Source of the DNA: a virus
Reading direction: 5' to 3' (one strand)
Virus record (IMG/VR): IMGVR_UViG_3300035703_000231
Coordinates: 1-36,755 of that record
DNA length: 36,755 nucleotides
Part shown: piece after piece, positions 1 through 5,830 of the stretch
Position numbering within the stretch: the first letter of the stretch is position 1
Layout of the letters: every line of letters starts with the position of its first letter
Translations under genes and position numbers: made by a program
The notes under the pieces: model-generated
Database searches by the model: none
What the model saw: the letters and a program-made list of their open reading frames with translations, nothing else
What the model was told of the DNA's origin: nothing

Positions 1-95
1 CGACGAAGTCGTTTGAGCTTATGGATGTCGAAGACATTTGTCGCAGCATTTTCGTCAAGGCTGATAAGCCTGTCGTAGTAGGTTTCACCTACTAA
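1..95 (+). CDS. 3' end of an unidentified gene (partial)
   Basis: One frame is open from the window edge (first full codon at 3) to a TAA at 93-95 and encodes about 30 residues ending in KPVVVGFTY. The 34-base gap to the strong Shine-Dalgarno site of the next gene fits a gene end. The piece is too short to assign a family. A 7-bp inverted repeat (77-93, loop TTC) overlaps the stop codon. It could equally be chance coding, because no start is visible. Confidence 0.45.
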   Translation, partial: TKSFELMDVEDICRSIFVKADKPVVVGFTY

Positions 96-109
96 GTTAT
101 CGTCAACTT

Positions 110-124
110 TTTCCTGAAAGGAAA
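110..124 (+). promoter_or_regulatory. Shine-Dalgarno hairpin, copy 1
   Basis: TTTCC (110-114), loop TGAAA (115-119), GGAAA (120-124): a 5-bp stem whose right arm and loop contain the AAAGGA ribosome binding site of the gene starting at 129. Near-identical elements lie at 1556-1570 and 3071-3085, and a variant with changed but still paired bases lies at 1460-1472. Confidence 0.6.
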
Positions 125-128
125 CACA

Positions 129-992
129 ATGCAAGTTCGCAAGTTCAACACCGCTACGTTCTCTGCTTTGCAGAGCTTTGCCGTCGCCGTTCAAACTGGC
201 ACGTTCTCTGACATCTTCAACGGAGTTGAAGCCATGCGTCAGTCTCCCCTGTTCGCTTCGAAGGGATGGCAGAATGCCATTGGCAAGTTCAAGCAAATGC
301 TTGCCGGTGACGTCCCGTTCACCATCTTTGCCAAAGGCAACAGCAAGCTTCCTTTCTATGCGTTTTCGACGTTGCCCGGTGTTACCTGCCCCGGTGCCGG
401 TGATTGCCTAAACTATTGCTATAGTTTCAGGGCATGGCGCTATCCTGCTGCCTTCTTCCGTCAGGCACAGAATGCATACCTGATGCGATTCGACAAAGGT
501 GCCATCGAAGCTGCCTTCGGCAAGCTTGTTGCCAAAAACCCGAAGGGTTTTGATTTCCGTCTGTATGTCGACGGCGACTTTGCTTCGCAAGATGACTTGT
601 CGTTCTGGATGCGTCAGCTTTCGCTGACTCCGTCGGTGCAAGCTTACGGATATAGCAAGAGTTTCAGCATCTTCGTTGACTACGTCAACGGTGGCGGCAC
701 GGTGCCGGTCAACTATAAGTTGAACATTTCGTCGGGTCACAATGCATCCGTTGACGTAGTCAACGCAGTGCGTCAGATGCCTTTCGTTCGCGGCGACTTC
801 GTCGCTGTGTCGATTGGTCGTAAGGTGAAGGCGAAGGACTACGGGACTAAGCCGGTCAACGACGCGATTCGTGCCCGCTTCGAAGACAAAGTCTTCCCCT
901 GCCCCGGCAAGTGCGGCACATGCACCAATGTGGGACATGCATGCGGTAGTGACGTGTTCAAGGGGCGTGTCATTGCAATCGCTGTTCACTGA
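129..992 (+). CDS. Gp88-like cysteine-rich phage protein
   Basis: This 287-residue protein resembles the 'gene product 88' family found in phages and plasmids, whose function is unknown. Seen directly: a central motif TCPGAGDCLNYCYS (about residues 85-98) and a C-terminal cluster CPGKCGTC..HACG (about 257-271), giving at least seven cysteines in two groups that could bind a metal or an iron-sulfur centre. The start at 129 is fixed by AAAGGAAA 5-9 bases upstream. It is the first complete gene of the rightward block and is followed by a UUCG-capped hairpin, so it probably ends a transcript. The family call is from memory of the motif; the metal-binding idea is inference. Confidence 0.6.
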   Translation: MQVRKFNTATFSALQSFAVAVQTGTFSDIFNGVEAMRQSPLFASKGWQNAIGKFKQMLAGDVPFTIFAKGNSKLPFYAFSTLPGVTCPGAGDCLNYCYSFRAWRYPAAFFRQAQNAYLMRFDKGAIEAAFGKLVAKNPKGFDFRLYVDGDFASQDDLSFWMRQLSLTPSVQAYGYSKSFSIFVDYVNGGGTVPVNYKLNISSGHNASVDVVNAVRQMPFVRGDFVAVSIGRKVKAKDYGTKPVNDAIRARFEDKVFPCPGKCGTCTNVGHACGSDVFKGRVIAIAVH

Positions 993-1000
993 CACGTAAC

Positions 1001-1023
1001 GACGATCCCCTTCGGGGGACGTC
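1001..1023 (+). terminator. Strong hairpin with UUCG tetraloop after the Gp88-like gene
   Basis: A stem of nine pairs (GACG-TCCCC against GGGGA-CGTC, one bulged A) closes a C(UUCG)G tetraloop, 9 bases after the stop codon. There is no T run behind it, so as an intrinsic terminator it is incomplete; it may instead be a 3'-end stabiliser or a Rho-dependent end. Confidence 0.5.
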
Positions 1024-1024
1024 A

Positions 1025-1046
1025 ACGAAAGCCCCTACAGTTGACA
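1025..1046 (+). repeat. Direct repeat, copy 1 (22 bases, ends in a -35 box)
   Basis: The 22 bases from ACGAAAGCCCC through CAGTTGACA recur identically at 1205-1226. Both copies end with a TTGACA -35 hexamer, so the repeat carries the upstream part of two promoters. Confidence 0.85.
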
Positions 1047-1070
1047 GGGTTTTTCGTTGGCGGCAATAAT
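1041..1070 (+). promoter_or_regulatory. Sigma70-type promoter P1
   Basis: TTGACA at 1041-1046 and AATAAT at 1065-1070 with an 18-base spacer. It lies in the long intergenic region and reads toward the boxA leader. The -10 is 5/6 to consensus. Confidence 0.55.
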
Positions 1071-1204
1071 GTAAGCCAATGCGATGCAGTGCCGAGTCGG
1101 TGAGAATCTAGCCGGGTGATGCCGGGTTACGACGACGCAATGCAACGAAGTGTGAGTGAGCATGTATGTTACATGAAACACCTATGCGACACGTTGACGA
1201 CGGG

Positions 1205-1226
1205 ACGAAAGCCCCTACAGTTGACA
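1205..1226 (+). repeat. Direct repeat, copy 2 (22 bases, ends in a -35 box)
   Basis: Identical to 1025-1046, exactly 180 bases downstream. It supplies the -35 box of promoter P2. Confidence 0.85.
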
Positions 1227-1250
1227 AAGGTATCGGCATCGTCCTACAAT
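1221..1250 (+). promoter_or_regulatory. Sigma70-type promoter P2
   Basis: TTGACA at 1221-1226, 18-base spacer, TACAAT at 1245-1250. Predicted transcription start is near 1257, so the boxA at 1261 would be at the very 5' end of the RNA. Confidence 0.75.
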
Positions 1251-1260
1251 GGATGCCATT

Positions 1261-1274
1261 CGCTCTTTAACAAT
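1261..1274 (+). promoter_or_regulatory. boxA antitermination element
   Basis: CGCTCTTTAACAAT matches the lambda boxA consensus (CGCTCTTTA) and the core of E. coli rrn boxA (GCTCTTTAACAAT). boxA RNA binds the host NusB-NusE(S10) pair. It is followed by a compound hairpin: GTCGGC 1286-1291 with GCCGAC 1314-1319, and inside it ATGT 1292-1295 with ACAT 1303-1306, at the position a boxB would take. Placement directly after P2 supports a real element. Confidence 0.7.
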
Positions 1275-1477
1275 CCGCTCTCGGTGTCGGCATGTGTGAC
1301 AGACATGCTATGGGCCGACGTGAATGATGCATACGTTAAGGCATCATGCATCAGGCAGAGTGCGGCATCTGCCGTGACGTAAGTCACGTTCCCCAAGTGA
1401 GGGTGGGTGCCCTTGCGACAGGGGGTTTTCTTGAGCGTTCAATGGTGAGCGTTCAACAAAACCTGAAAGGTTACACG
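1275..1477 (+). other. Untranslated leader with inverted and direct repeats
   Basis: About 200 bases between boxA and the first credible start codon. It holds the hairpin at 1286-1319, a 7-bp inverted repeat ATGATGC/GCATCAT (1324-1330 and 1341-1347), a 6-bp inverted repeat CGTGAC/GTCACG with loop GTAA (1373-1388), and an 11-base direct repeat TGAGCGTTCAA at 1432-1442 and 1446-1456. An open frame at 1116-1382 runs through the promoter and boxA and has no ribosome binding site. The region could be a structured leader, a small RNA or an operator cluster. Confidence 0.5.
1460..1472 (+). promoter_or_regulatory. Shine-Dalgarno hairpin, covariant copy
   Basis: AACC (1460-1463), loop TGAAA, GGTT (1469-1472). 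It keeps the CCTGAAAGG core of the other Shine-Dalgarno hairpins, but the outer pairs are changed on both sides so that pairing is kept. Confidence 0.55.
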
Positions 1478-1549
1478 ATGACATATTTCCTCGCCATAAT
1501 AGTGGCGCTCATCATTGTGTTTGTGTTGCTTGAACGCGACGCATTCTGA
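1478..1549 (+). CDS. 23-residue membrane peptide
   Basis: The start at 1478 follows GAAAGG at a good distance. The peptide is MTYFLAII...VLLERDAF, with a single hydrophobic segment of about 17 residues (residues 2-18) and then charged residues. It sits as the first gene behind the boxA leader and 25 bases before the next gene. Small single-span phage peptides often act on host membrane proteins, but no family is recognised here. A longer frame to 1346 exists but lacks a ribosome binding site. Confidence 0.6.
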   Translation: MTYFLAIIVALIIVFVLLERDAF

Positions 1550-1555
1550 CAACCC

Positions 1556-1570
1556 TTTCCTGAAAGGAAA
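1556..1570 (+). promoter_or_regulatory. Shine-Dalgarno hairpin, copy 2
   Basis: TTTCC (1556-1560), TGAAA, GGAAA (1566-1570), 4 bases before the ATG at 1575. The AAAGGA site is inside the loop and right arm. Confidence 0.6.
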
Positions 1571-1574
1571 CAAC

Positions 1575-1958
1575 ATGCGAGTCTTCGTTTACTTCAATCT
1601 CCATCGTAAGTGCCTCAGCGTGAAGGCACTCGAAGGCGAGCGTAAGGGGCGTGTCATTGCCCATGCGAACATGGTTGTGTTGCATGACGTCACGTTCAAG
1701 GTGTCCGAGGCAGGACGTCAACGTGTCATTCGTGAACGACGCAAGAATGTGCATGCCGGTGTAGTCGGTGAGATGTACATGATGGACGGCGACATGCGAG
1801 TGCTTGAGATTCTTGAGAATCTATACAGTCCGCTCAAGTATAATCCGTACAAGTTCGACAGCTTCGTTCACGCTGTCAACGAAACGCCAGTGCGTAGTGC
1901 AAAGCGTGCTGTCATTGCTTCCGTCAATGGAAGGGGCACCATCTACGCTTCGGAATAA
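1575..1958 (+). CDS. Conserved phage protein of unknown function
   Basis: 127 residues starting MRVFVYFNLH. The start at 1575 is set by the Shine-Dalgarno hairpin; frames extending upstream to 1515 overlap the preceding peptide gene and lack a ribosome site. The protein is strongly basic in the middle (RQRVIRERRKNVHAGVVGE, about residues 56-74), suggesting nucleic-acid contact. I have an impression of similar 'FNLHKKC..VKALEG' proteins in other phages and plasmids but know no function. Promoter P3 follows immediately. Confidence 0.75.
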   Translation: MRVFVYFNLHRKCLSVKALEGERKGRVIAHANMVVLHDVTFKVSEAGRQRVIRERRKNVHAGVVGEMYMMDGDMRVLEILENLYSPLKYNPYKFDSFVHAVNETPVRSAKRAVIASVNGRGTIYASE

Positions 1959-1966
1959 CCCCACAC

Positions 1967-1996
1967 TTGACAGGGATTTGACAACGTCCCTACAAT
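1967..1996 (+). promoter_or_regulatory. Sigma70-type promoter P3
   Basis: TTGACA at 1967-1972, 18-base spacer, TACAAT at 1991-1996, 32 bases before the ATG at 2029. A second TTGACA at 1978-1983 lies within the spacer. Confidence 0.75.
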
Positions 1997-2028
1997 GCAC
2001 CCCATCGACAACGCCGAAAGGAAACACC

Positions 2029-2301
2029 ATGAACAACATCGTCATCAACTCCCTCCTGTCTGCCGCCGCCTCTAGCGGACGATTCTTCACCGTCACGTTT
2101 GTCCGCAAGGATGGACGTATCCGCACCATGAACTGCCGCACCGGAGTGCGTAAGTTTCTGAAGAATCCCCTGCGTGTTCGCCCTGCACCTGAAGGCGTCA
2201 TCACCGTGTTCGACGTGAAGGCGATGCAATATCGCAGCATCCCAAAGGATCGGGTGTTGGCGATCCGTCTTGACAAAACGGAAGCCGCCGCTACAATTTA
2301 A
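2029..2301 (+). CDS. WYL_2/DUF2693-like SH3-barrel protein
   Basis: 90 residues, started at the ATG preceded by GAAAGGAAAC. The stretch from 'FFTVTFVRKDGRIRTM' to 'VFDVKAMQYRSIPKDRV' fits the small Sm/SH3-like barrel family called WYL_2 (formerly DUF2693), common in tailed phages. In that family two strands carrying a K/R-D/N-G-x-x-R turn are followed by a 'VxDxxAxxxRSI' strand. The molecular role is unknown; nucleic-acid binding is often assumed for this fold. It has its own promoter P3, and promoter P4 overlaps its last codons. Confidence 0.6.
   Translation: MNNIVINSLLSAAASSGRFFTVTFVRKDGRIRTMNCRTGVRKFLKNPLRVRPAPEGVITVFDVKAMQYRSIPKDRVLAIRLDKTEAAATI
2270..2297 (+). promoter_or_regulatory. 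Sigma70-type promoter P4
   Basis: TTGACA at 2270-2275, 16-base spacer, TACAAT at 2292-2297, inside the 3' end of the preceding gene. The leader that follows contains two hairpins: GTCAATGC/GCGTTGAC with loop AGTA (2321-2340) and GCCCG/CGGGC with loop GTAT (2345-2358). Confidence 0.65.
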
Positions 2302-2413
2302 TCCTGCTCAATCGGTTGGCGTCAATGCAGTAGCGTTGACGAAGGCCCGGTATCGGGCGGCACCAACGACGGAGTATCGTAACCGTCATCTACAACGCAA
2401 CACTGGAGCACAC

Positions 2414-2593
2414 ATGAACGATACACTCTCATCCATCCGTCGCAGCCTCACTCGCTTGTTTGCACGTTACGTCGTCAACGTCACATGGGAAGGCGACACG
2501 TTCAAGCACTACACCATCAAGCGCAACAGCGCTACTGAGTGGGCATCCGCATACCCTGCCGACGCATCCACCATCATCGTCACCCGCTACTGA
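2414..2593 (+). CDS. Small phage protein, unknown function
   Basis: 59 residues from the ATG at 2414, preceded by CTGGAG. An upstream start at 2270 would overlap promoter P4 and is unlikely. The N-terminal 15 residues are basic and amphipathic (SIRRSLTRLFARY); the rest looks like beta strands (YVVNVTWEGDTFKHYTI, STIIVTRY). No family is recognised. It lies 14 bases before the next gene and shares its transcript. Confidence 0.6.
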   Translation: MNDTLSSIRRSLTRLFARYVVNVTWEGDTFKHYTIKRNSATEWASAYPADASTIIVTRY

Positions 2594-2607
2594 AAGGGCA
2601 ACGCAAC

Positions 2608-3078
2608 ATGCGAACAGTCATCATCACCCATCTGCCTCATCACCCCGCTGAACCCGGCTACACTGCGTTTGACTTCGGGTTGTCCGACAGGAACGACTGC
2701 GTTGTTCGAGCATTCGCTAACGTTGGCGTCGACACCTACCCCAACCTGCGTGATTTGTTCTTCCGCATGGGACGCAAGCAATATCGGGGCACCCCTGTGA
2801 CGACGACGCATGACGTTGCAAAGATGTTCGGTGCAACGTACACTGCACTCGGCAAGTCGGGGCAACGACGTGAACTTTACATGTCGATGATGCAATGTGG
2901 TGCTGACGATGCTGAAAGCAAAGGATGCACAGTGGGCAACGTAGCCCTGCGTTATCCGACAGGGCGTCACATTGTGTCGGTGAGAGGGCATGTGTTTGCA
3001 CTCATCAACGGACGCATCATCGACACCCACGTCACTGCGCCCCGCACCCGTATCATTGGCATGTATACTTTTTCCTGA
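2608..3078 (+). CDS. Papain-like cysteine hydrolase candidate
   Basis: 156 residues, start set by GAAAGGGCAACG. It has the features of a family widespread in phages: an N-terminal 'RNDCVVRAF' (possible nucleophile Cys near residue 31), a central 'GTPVTTTHDVAKMFG', and a C-terminal 'GRHIVSVRGHVFALINGRI' followed by 'IDT', which offers the His and Asp of a Cys-His-Asp triad with the order expected for C39/papain-like folds. The catalytic assignment is inference from motif order. Possible roles are a peptidase, deubiquitinase-like or amidase activity. Confidence 0.5.
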   Translation: MRTVIITHLPHHPAEPGYTAFDFGLSDRNDCVVRAFANVGVDTYPNLRDLFFRMGRKQYRGTPVTTTHDVAKMFGATYTALGKSGQRRELYMSMMQCGADDAESKGCTVGNVALRYPTGRHIVSVRGHVFALINGRIIDTHVTAPRTRIIGMYTFS

Positions 3079-3085
3079 AAGGAAA
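3071..3085 (+). promoter_or_regulatory. Shine-Dalgarno hairpin, copy 3
   Basis: TTTCC (3071-3075), TGAAA, GGAAA (3081-3085), 4 bases before the ATG at 3090. It overlaps the stop codon of the preceding gene. Confidence 0.6.
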
Positions 3086-3089
3086 CAAC

Positions 3090-3659
3090 ATGATTGATCC
3101 TACCCGCATCACCAACTTCGAACGCACCGACAACGAACTGCAAGCGTTCGCCTTGTTCGCCCTGCTTGTAGCAGGCAAGAACAGCGACGTGACAGCGCGG
3201 AAACTTGCGGAGCTTGCGTCGAAGGTGGACGCATCCAACGGGGTGCTGTCAGCACTCGGCAACATGGACGAAACCGATCTGCACAATTTCCTTGTTGCGA
3301 ATAAGGTGGGTCAGTATGGACGAATCGTCCCCGCTATCCGCCGCCTGTCCCGCCTCAATCTGCGGCAATGCACGTTGGATGAATTGATGTCGATCCCCGG
3401 CATTGGCCCGAAGACGGCGCGGTTTTTCCTGCTACATTCCCGTCGTCATGTCAACGTTGCGGTGTTGGACGTTCATGTGCTACGATGGATGCGTCGATTC
3501 TACGAAGATGCACCGACGAACACGCCGCAGGGTCTTGACTATGTCAAGTGGGAGAATCTGTATTGCTCACTGCGTACATCATACTACCCCTGCATGTCGG
3601 CAGCAGACGCCGACCTGATGATTTGGATGAAGGAAAGCGGAAGGAGCGAGTCGACATGA
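3090..3659 (+). CDS. HhH-GPD DNA glycosylase (endonuclease III-like)
   Basis: 189 residues. A helix-hairpin-helix 'SIPGIGPKTARF' (about 101-112) is followed by 'VAVLDVHVLRW', placing the general-acid Asp (D127) where the superfamily has it. The Lys of the hairpin (K108) matches the catalytic Lys of bifunctional endonuclease III enzymes, so AP-lyase activity is possible. The four-cysteine iron-sulfur loop of E. coli Nth is absent. Such an enzyme would remove damaged or unusual bases from phage or host DNA. The start is set by the strong Shine-Dalgarno hairpin; an in-frame extension to 2925 lies within the preceding gene. The stop overlaps the next start (ATGA). Confidence 0.75.
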   Translation: MIDPTRITNFERTDNELQAFALFALLVAGKNSDVTARKLAELASKVDASNGVLSALGNMDETDLHNFLVANKVGQYGRIVPAIRRLSRLNLRQCTLDELMSIPGIGPKTARFFLLHSRRHVNVAVLDVHVLRWMRRFYEDAPTNTPQGLDYVKWENLYCSLRTSYYPCMSAADADLMIWMKESGRSEST

Positions 3660-3811
3660 TGAGCGGATACGCTAACGTACTGTCGTTGATGGTTGGACTA
3701 TTCCTGATGACCGCCGACTTAGGTGTAGCATGGTTTGGCGTCTTCATGTTCGTAGTCGCAATCATCAACATCGCATCAACACCAACCCCCGAGAAAGGCA
3801 AGAATGCTTGA
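3656..3811 (+). CDS. Small two-span membrane protein
   Basis: 51 residues (or 50 from the second ATG), with AAGGAG 9 bases upstream and ATGA overlap with the glycosylase gene. It contains two hydrophobic stretches (about residues 6-19 and 22-37) and a polar, lysine-rich tail. No family is recognised. Translational coupling to its neighbours on both sides supports that it is expressed. Confidence 0.6.
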   Translation: MMSGYANVLSLMVGLFLMTADLGVAWFGVFMFVVAIINIASTPTPEKGKNA

Positions 3812-4022
3812 ACATCAGTTCTATCTATCCGGCAGCGAGACACAGGGATACGCCGTCATCGACGCTAGGGCAGGCATGCCCTTGTGTGCAACGAAGTCTA
3901 CGATGGCGGAAGCGCTTGAGGTTGTTGTGCAGTGGCGTCTACCCCTGTCCCCGCTGATGTGGTGCAGCGACACGTTGTCATGGGTTGACATCCGACCCAA
4001 CGATGAAAGTCCCTCCGCTTGA
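3804..4022 (+). CDS. Small protein, unknown function
   Basis: 72 residues, overlapping the preceding gene by 8 bases, with GAAAGG upstream. 'YLSGSETQGYAVIDARAGMPLCATKSTMAEALEVV' reads like a short alpha/beta domain describing a display of stored values; no family was recognised. Promoter P5 overlaps its stop codon, so it ends a transcription unit. Confidence 0.6.
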   Translation: MLEHQFYLSGSETQGYAVIDARAGMPLCATKSTMAEALEVVVQWRLPLSPLMWCSDTLSWVDIRPNDESPSA

Positions 4023-4047
4023 CTCAACAATTATTTGCTGATACAGT
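4019..4047 (+). promoter_or_regulatory. Sigma70-type promoter P5
   Basis: TTGACT at 4019-4024, 17-base spacer, TACAGT at 4042-4047. A hairpin begins at the predicted transcription start. Confidence 0.55.
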
Positions 4048-4055
4048 TTGACCCC

Positions 4056-4084
4056 ATCGATGACGACACGGTGTCGTTGTCGAT
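4056..4084 (+). promoter_or_regulatory. 5'-terminal mRNA hairpin of the DUF932 gene
   Basis: ATCGATGACGAC (4056-4067) pairs with GTCGTTGTCGAT (4073-4084) through 12 pairs including two G-U, with loop ACGGT. It starts about at the transcription start of P5 and ends 10 bases before the GAAAGGA site. It may protect the 5' end of the mRNA. Confidence 0.55.
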
Positions 4085-4107
4085 AACACCCACCGAAAGG
4101 AAACACT

Positions 4108-4959
4108 ATGCGTCAATCTCTGATTTTCTCCCGTCGCAACGACAACGGCGTGCTCACTGTCGAAGACATGCGGCAACGTGCTCCTGCTATGTTCTCTGAC
4201 ACGAAGGCAGAGCGCCTGACTGATCGGTATGCTTCGCTCCGCACCGCTGACTTGTTGCCCATCATGGCTGACTACGGATACTTCCCTGTGCAAGCTGCAC
4301 AGAAGCGTCCGACGAAGTCGTCACCGGTTGCTGCCGAGCACAAGTCACACATGGTTGCCTTCAGCAAAGCCGGTGACGAAGGCGACGGTCAAACCCGTGG
4401 CGAGATCATTGTGTACAACAGTCACGACGGCACCTCTGCTGTCCGCCTGTTTGCCGGTGCCTATCGCTTCATCTGCTCCAACGGTGTGGTTGCCGGTGAG
4501 GGTATGCAGCAGCGTATCTACCACACGACGAAGTCGCTTGCGACGTTCGAAGAGTCGCTGCGTGGCACCATTGAGAAGTTGCCGAATGTGCTGTCAGCGT
4601 TTGAGAAGGCACGTTCGATTAACCTCGACGGCATGCAGTCGTATGAACTTGCGAAGCAGGCAGTGATGAAGCGTTGGGGTATGGACGAAGGCATCGTTGA
4701 CGTTGATGGTCGTCCGATCAAGGGCAGCTTCGCTGTCGACAAGACGATCCGCGATGCCCTCGGCGTGCAGCGCAACGAAGATGCGTTGTCTGATGCGTTC
4801 ACTGTGTGGAACCGCATTCAGGAAAACGTGTTGCGTGGCAACGTGATGATCAAGTCCGTCACCGAGCAGAGCAACGGCATGCGTAAGGCTCGACCCATCA
4901 CCGCAGTGGCAGAGCATGTCCGCATCAACAGCGAACTGTTCGACCTGTTGCCTGCATAA
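4108..4959 (+). CDS. DUF932 family protein
   Basis: 283 residues. The core 'AEHKSHMVAF', 'NSHDGTSAVRLFAGAYRFICSNGVVAGEG' region (about residues 75-135) is the hallmark of DUF932, a family common in phages, plasmids and integrative elements and often abundant in early expression; its biochemical role is unknown. The start at 4108 is set by GAAAGGAAAC. It is a single-gene unit: promoter P5 in front and an intrinsic terminator behind, which suggests expression separate from its neighbours. Confidence 0.8.
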   Translation: MRQSLIFSRRNDNGVLTVEDMRQRAPAMFSDTKAERLTDRYASLRTADLLPIMADYGYFPVQAAQKRPTKSSPVAAEHKSHMVAFSKAGDEGDGQTRGEIIVYNSHDGTSAVRLFAGAYRFICSNGVVAGEGMQQRIYHTTKSLATFEESLRGTIEKLPNVLSAFEKARSINLDGMQSYELAKQAVMKRWGMDEGIVDVDGRPIKGSFAVDKTIRDALGVQRNEDALSDAFTVWNRIQENVLRGNVMIKSVTEQSNGMRKARPITAVAEHVRINSELFDLLPA

Positions 4960-5012
4960 TGCAACGCAACGATGGGCTACCGATTGTGTGGCCCTTCCCC
5001 ACCTACAAAGGT

Positions 5013-5057
5013 GCGATGCTGCCTGAGTCACAACGACAACGGCAGCATCGTTTTCTT
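5013..5057 (+). terminator. Intrinsic terminator after the DUF932 gene
   Basis: CGATGCTGCC (5014-5023) pairs perfectly with GGCAGCATCG (5041-5050), followed by TTTTCTTC. The loop is long (17 bases). It lies in the 171-base gap before the next gene, where nothing else was seen. Confidence 0.7.
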
Positions 5058-5130
5058 CAACAGCAACAGCGCAAGCAAAGTAAGCAAGCGCTCACCAACA
5101 TTCCTCCTGCACTTTTCTGAAAGGATACAC

Positions 5131-5349
5131 ATGAGCAAGCCCATCGTACACTACATCAGGGGCAGTGAAGCGAACACCGGCTACGACCACACGTTGTCTG
5201 TGTTTGCACTTGATCACCCGAAGCTTGGTGCCGCCCGCATCATAACGTCACGCATCGTTGACATGCGTGAATACGGTATCTTCGAAACTCTCAACAGTCT
5301 GTATGTGCCTGTTGATGAATCCCTCATTGACGACTACATTACGGAGTAA
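5131..5349 (+). CDS. Small phage protein, unknown function
   Basis: 72 residues. The start is set by CTGAAAGGATACAC; an in-frame start at 4972 would read through the terminator. 'LDHPKLGAARIITSRIVDM...FETLNSLYVPV' suggests a compact alpha/beta protein. No family is recognised. It begins a tightly packed series running to the integrase, 4 bases before the next gene. Confidence 0.65.
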   Translation: MSKPIVHYIRGSEANTGYDHTLSVFALDHPKLGAARIITSRIVDMREYGIFETLNSLYVPVDESLIDDYITE

Positions 5350-5353
5350 CACC

Positions 5354-5620
5354 ATGCAGAAACAATTTACCGTCACCGTCTACTCCGATCCGTCCCATGC
5401 TTGGGCTAAGGTTAAACGCAGTGTGTTGACAAACCTGAAGATTGCAGATAAAGTTTCTTCCTTCTCATATCAGCGTGGCGACTATGCCTACCTTGAGGAA
5501 GATGCTGATTTCCCTCTGCTGATCGCTGCATTGCAACAACACAACACCCGCATCAAGTGTGTTGAGAAGCACACCGATAAGGAAAGCCGTGTGCGTTCCT
5601 ATGAGCGCTACAGTGTCTGA
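5354..5620 (+). CDS. Small phage protein, unknown function
   Basis: 88 residues, with GGAG 8 bases upstream of the ATG. It starts 'MQKQFTVTVYSDPSHAWAKV' and ends with a charged 'HTDKESRVRSYERYSV'. Secondary structure looks alpha/beta. I have a weak impression of similar short proteins in other tailed phages, without function. Its end overlaps a small membrane-peptide frame. Confidence 0.65.
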   Translation: MQKQFTVTVYSDPSHAWAKVKRSVLTNLKIADKVSSFSYQRGDYAYLEEDADFPLLIAALQQHNTRIKCVEKHTDKESRVRSYERYSV

Positions 5621-5687
5621 CGACGACGGCTTGTTTTGGGTGGCGCTAGTGATGGCGCTGCCTTTCTTTCTTCGACTCTTCATATGA
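5601..5687 (+). CDS. 28-residue single-span membrane peptide, overlapping gene
   Basis: An ATG at 5601 (or GTG at 5613) opens a short frame: acidic N-terminus (SDDD) then a hydrophobic span FWVALVMALPFFLRLFI. Its TGA (5685-5687) overlaps the next ATG (5684) as ATGA, the junction used throughout this block. AAGGAAAG lies at 5579-5586, rather far upstream of 5601. The frame overlaps the preceding gene by 20 bases. No homologue is recognised; the pattern of overlap and the clean hydrophobic span are the evidence. Confidence 0.5.
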   Translation: MSATVSDDDGLFWVALVMALPFFLRLFI

Positions 5688-5830
5688 ACATCGAACAGCA
5701 ATTGAACGAAATTCGTGAGCGCAACAACGAACGTCTGAAAGACGCAATCGCTCGACTCGGTACAAAATATCTCCTGCATCCTGTCAATCGGGTGAAGAAG
5801 ATCAAGACAAAGAAGGGATACCTCAAATGA
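5684..5830 (+). CDS. Small basic helical protein
   Basis: 48 residues, beginning MNIEQQLNEIRERNNERL. The N-terminal half is a charged helix; the C-terminal half is lysine rich (VKKIKTKKGYLK). There is no Shine-Dalgarno site in front of the ATG, which overlaps the stop of the upstream membrane-peptide frame, so translation is probably coupled. A TTG start at 5636 is possible but unsupported. The stop overlaps the next start (ATGA). Confidence 0.55.
   Translation: MNIEQQLNEIRERNNERLKDAIARLGTKYLLHPVNRVKKIKTKKGYLK

Noticed and set aside
1091-1104. Bases resembling the end of a Cas9 guide-RNA scaffold (CCGAGTCGGTG)
   Set aside because: Only about 11 bases match, there is no repeat array, no cas gene and no anti-repeat; a chance match.
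1116-1382. 88-codon open frame in the intergenic region
   Set aside because: It runs through promoter P2 and boxA, has no ribosome site and no protein-like composition.
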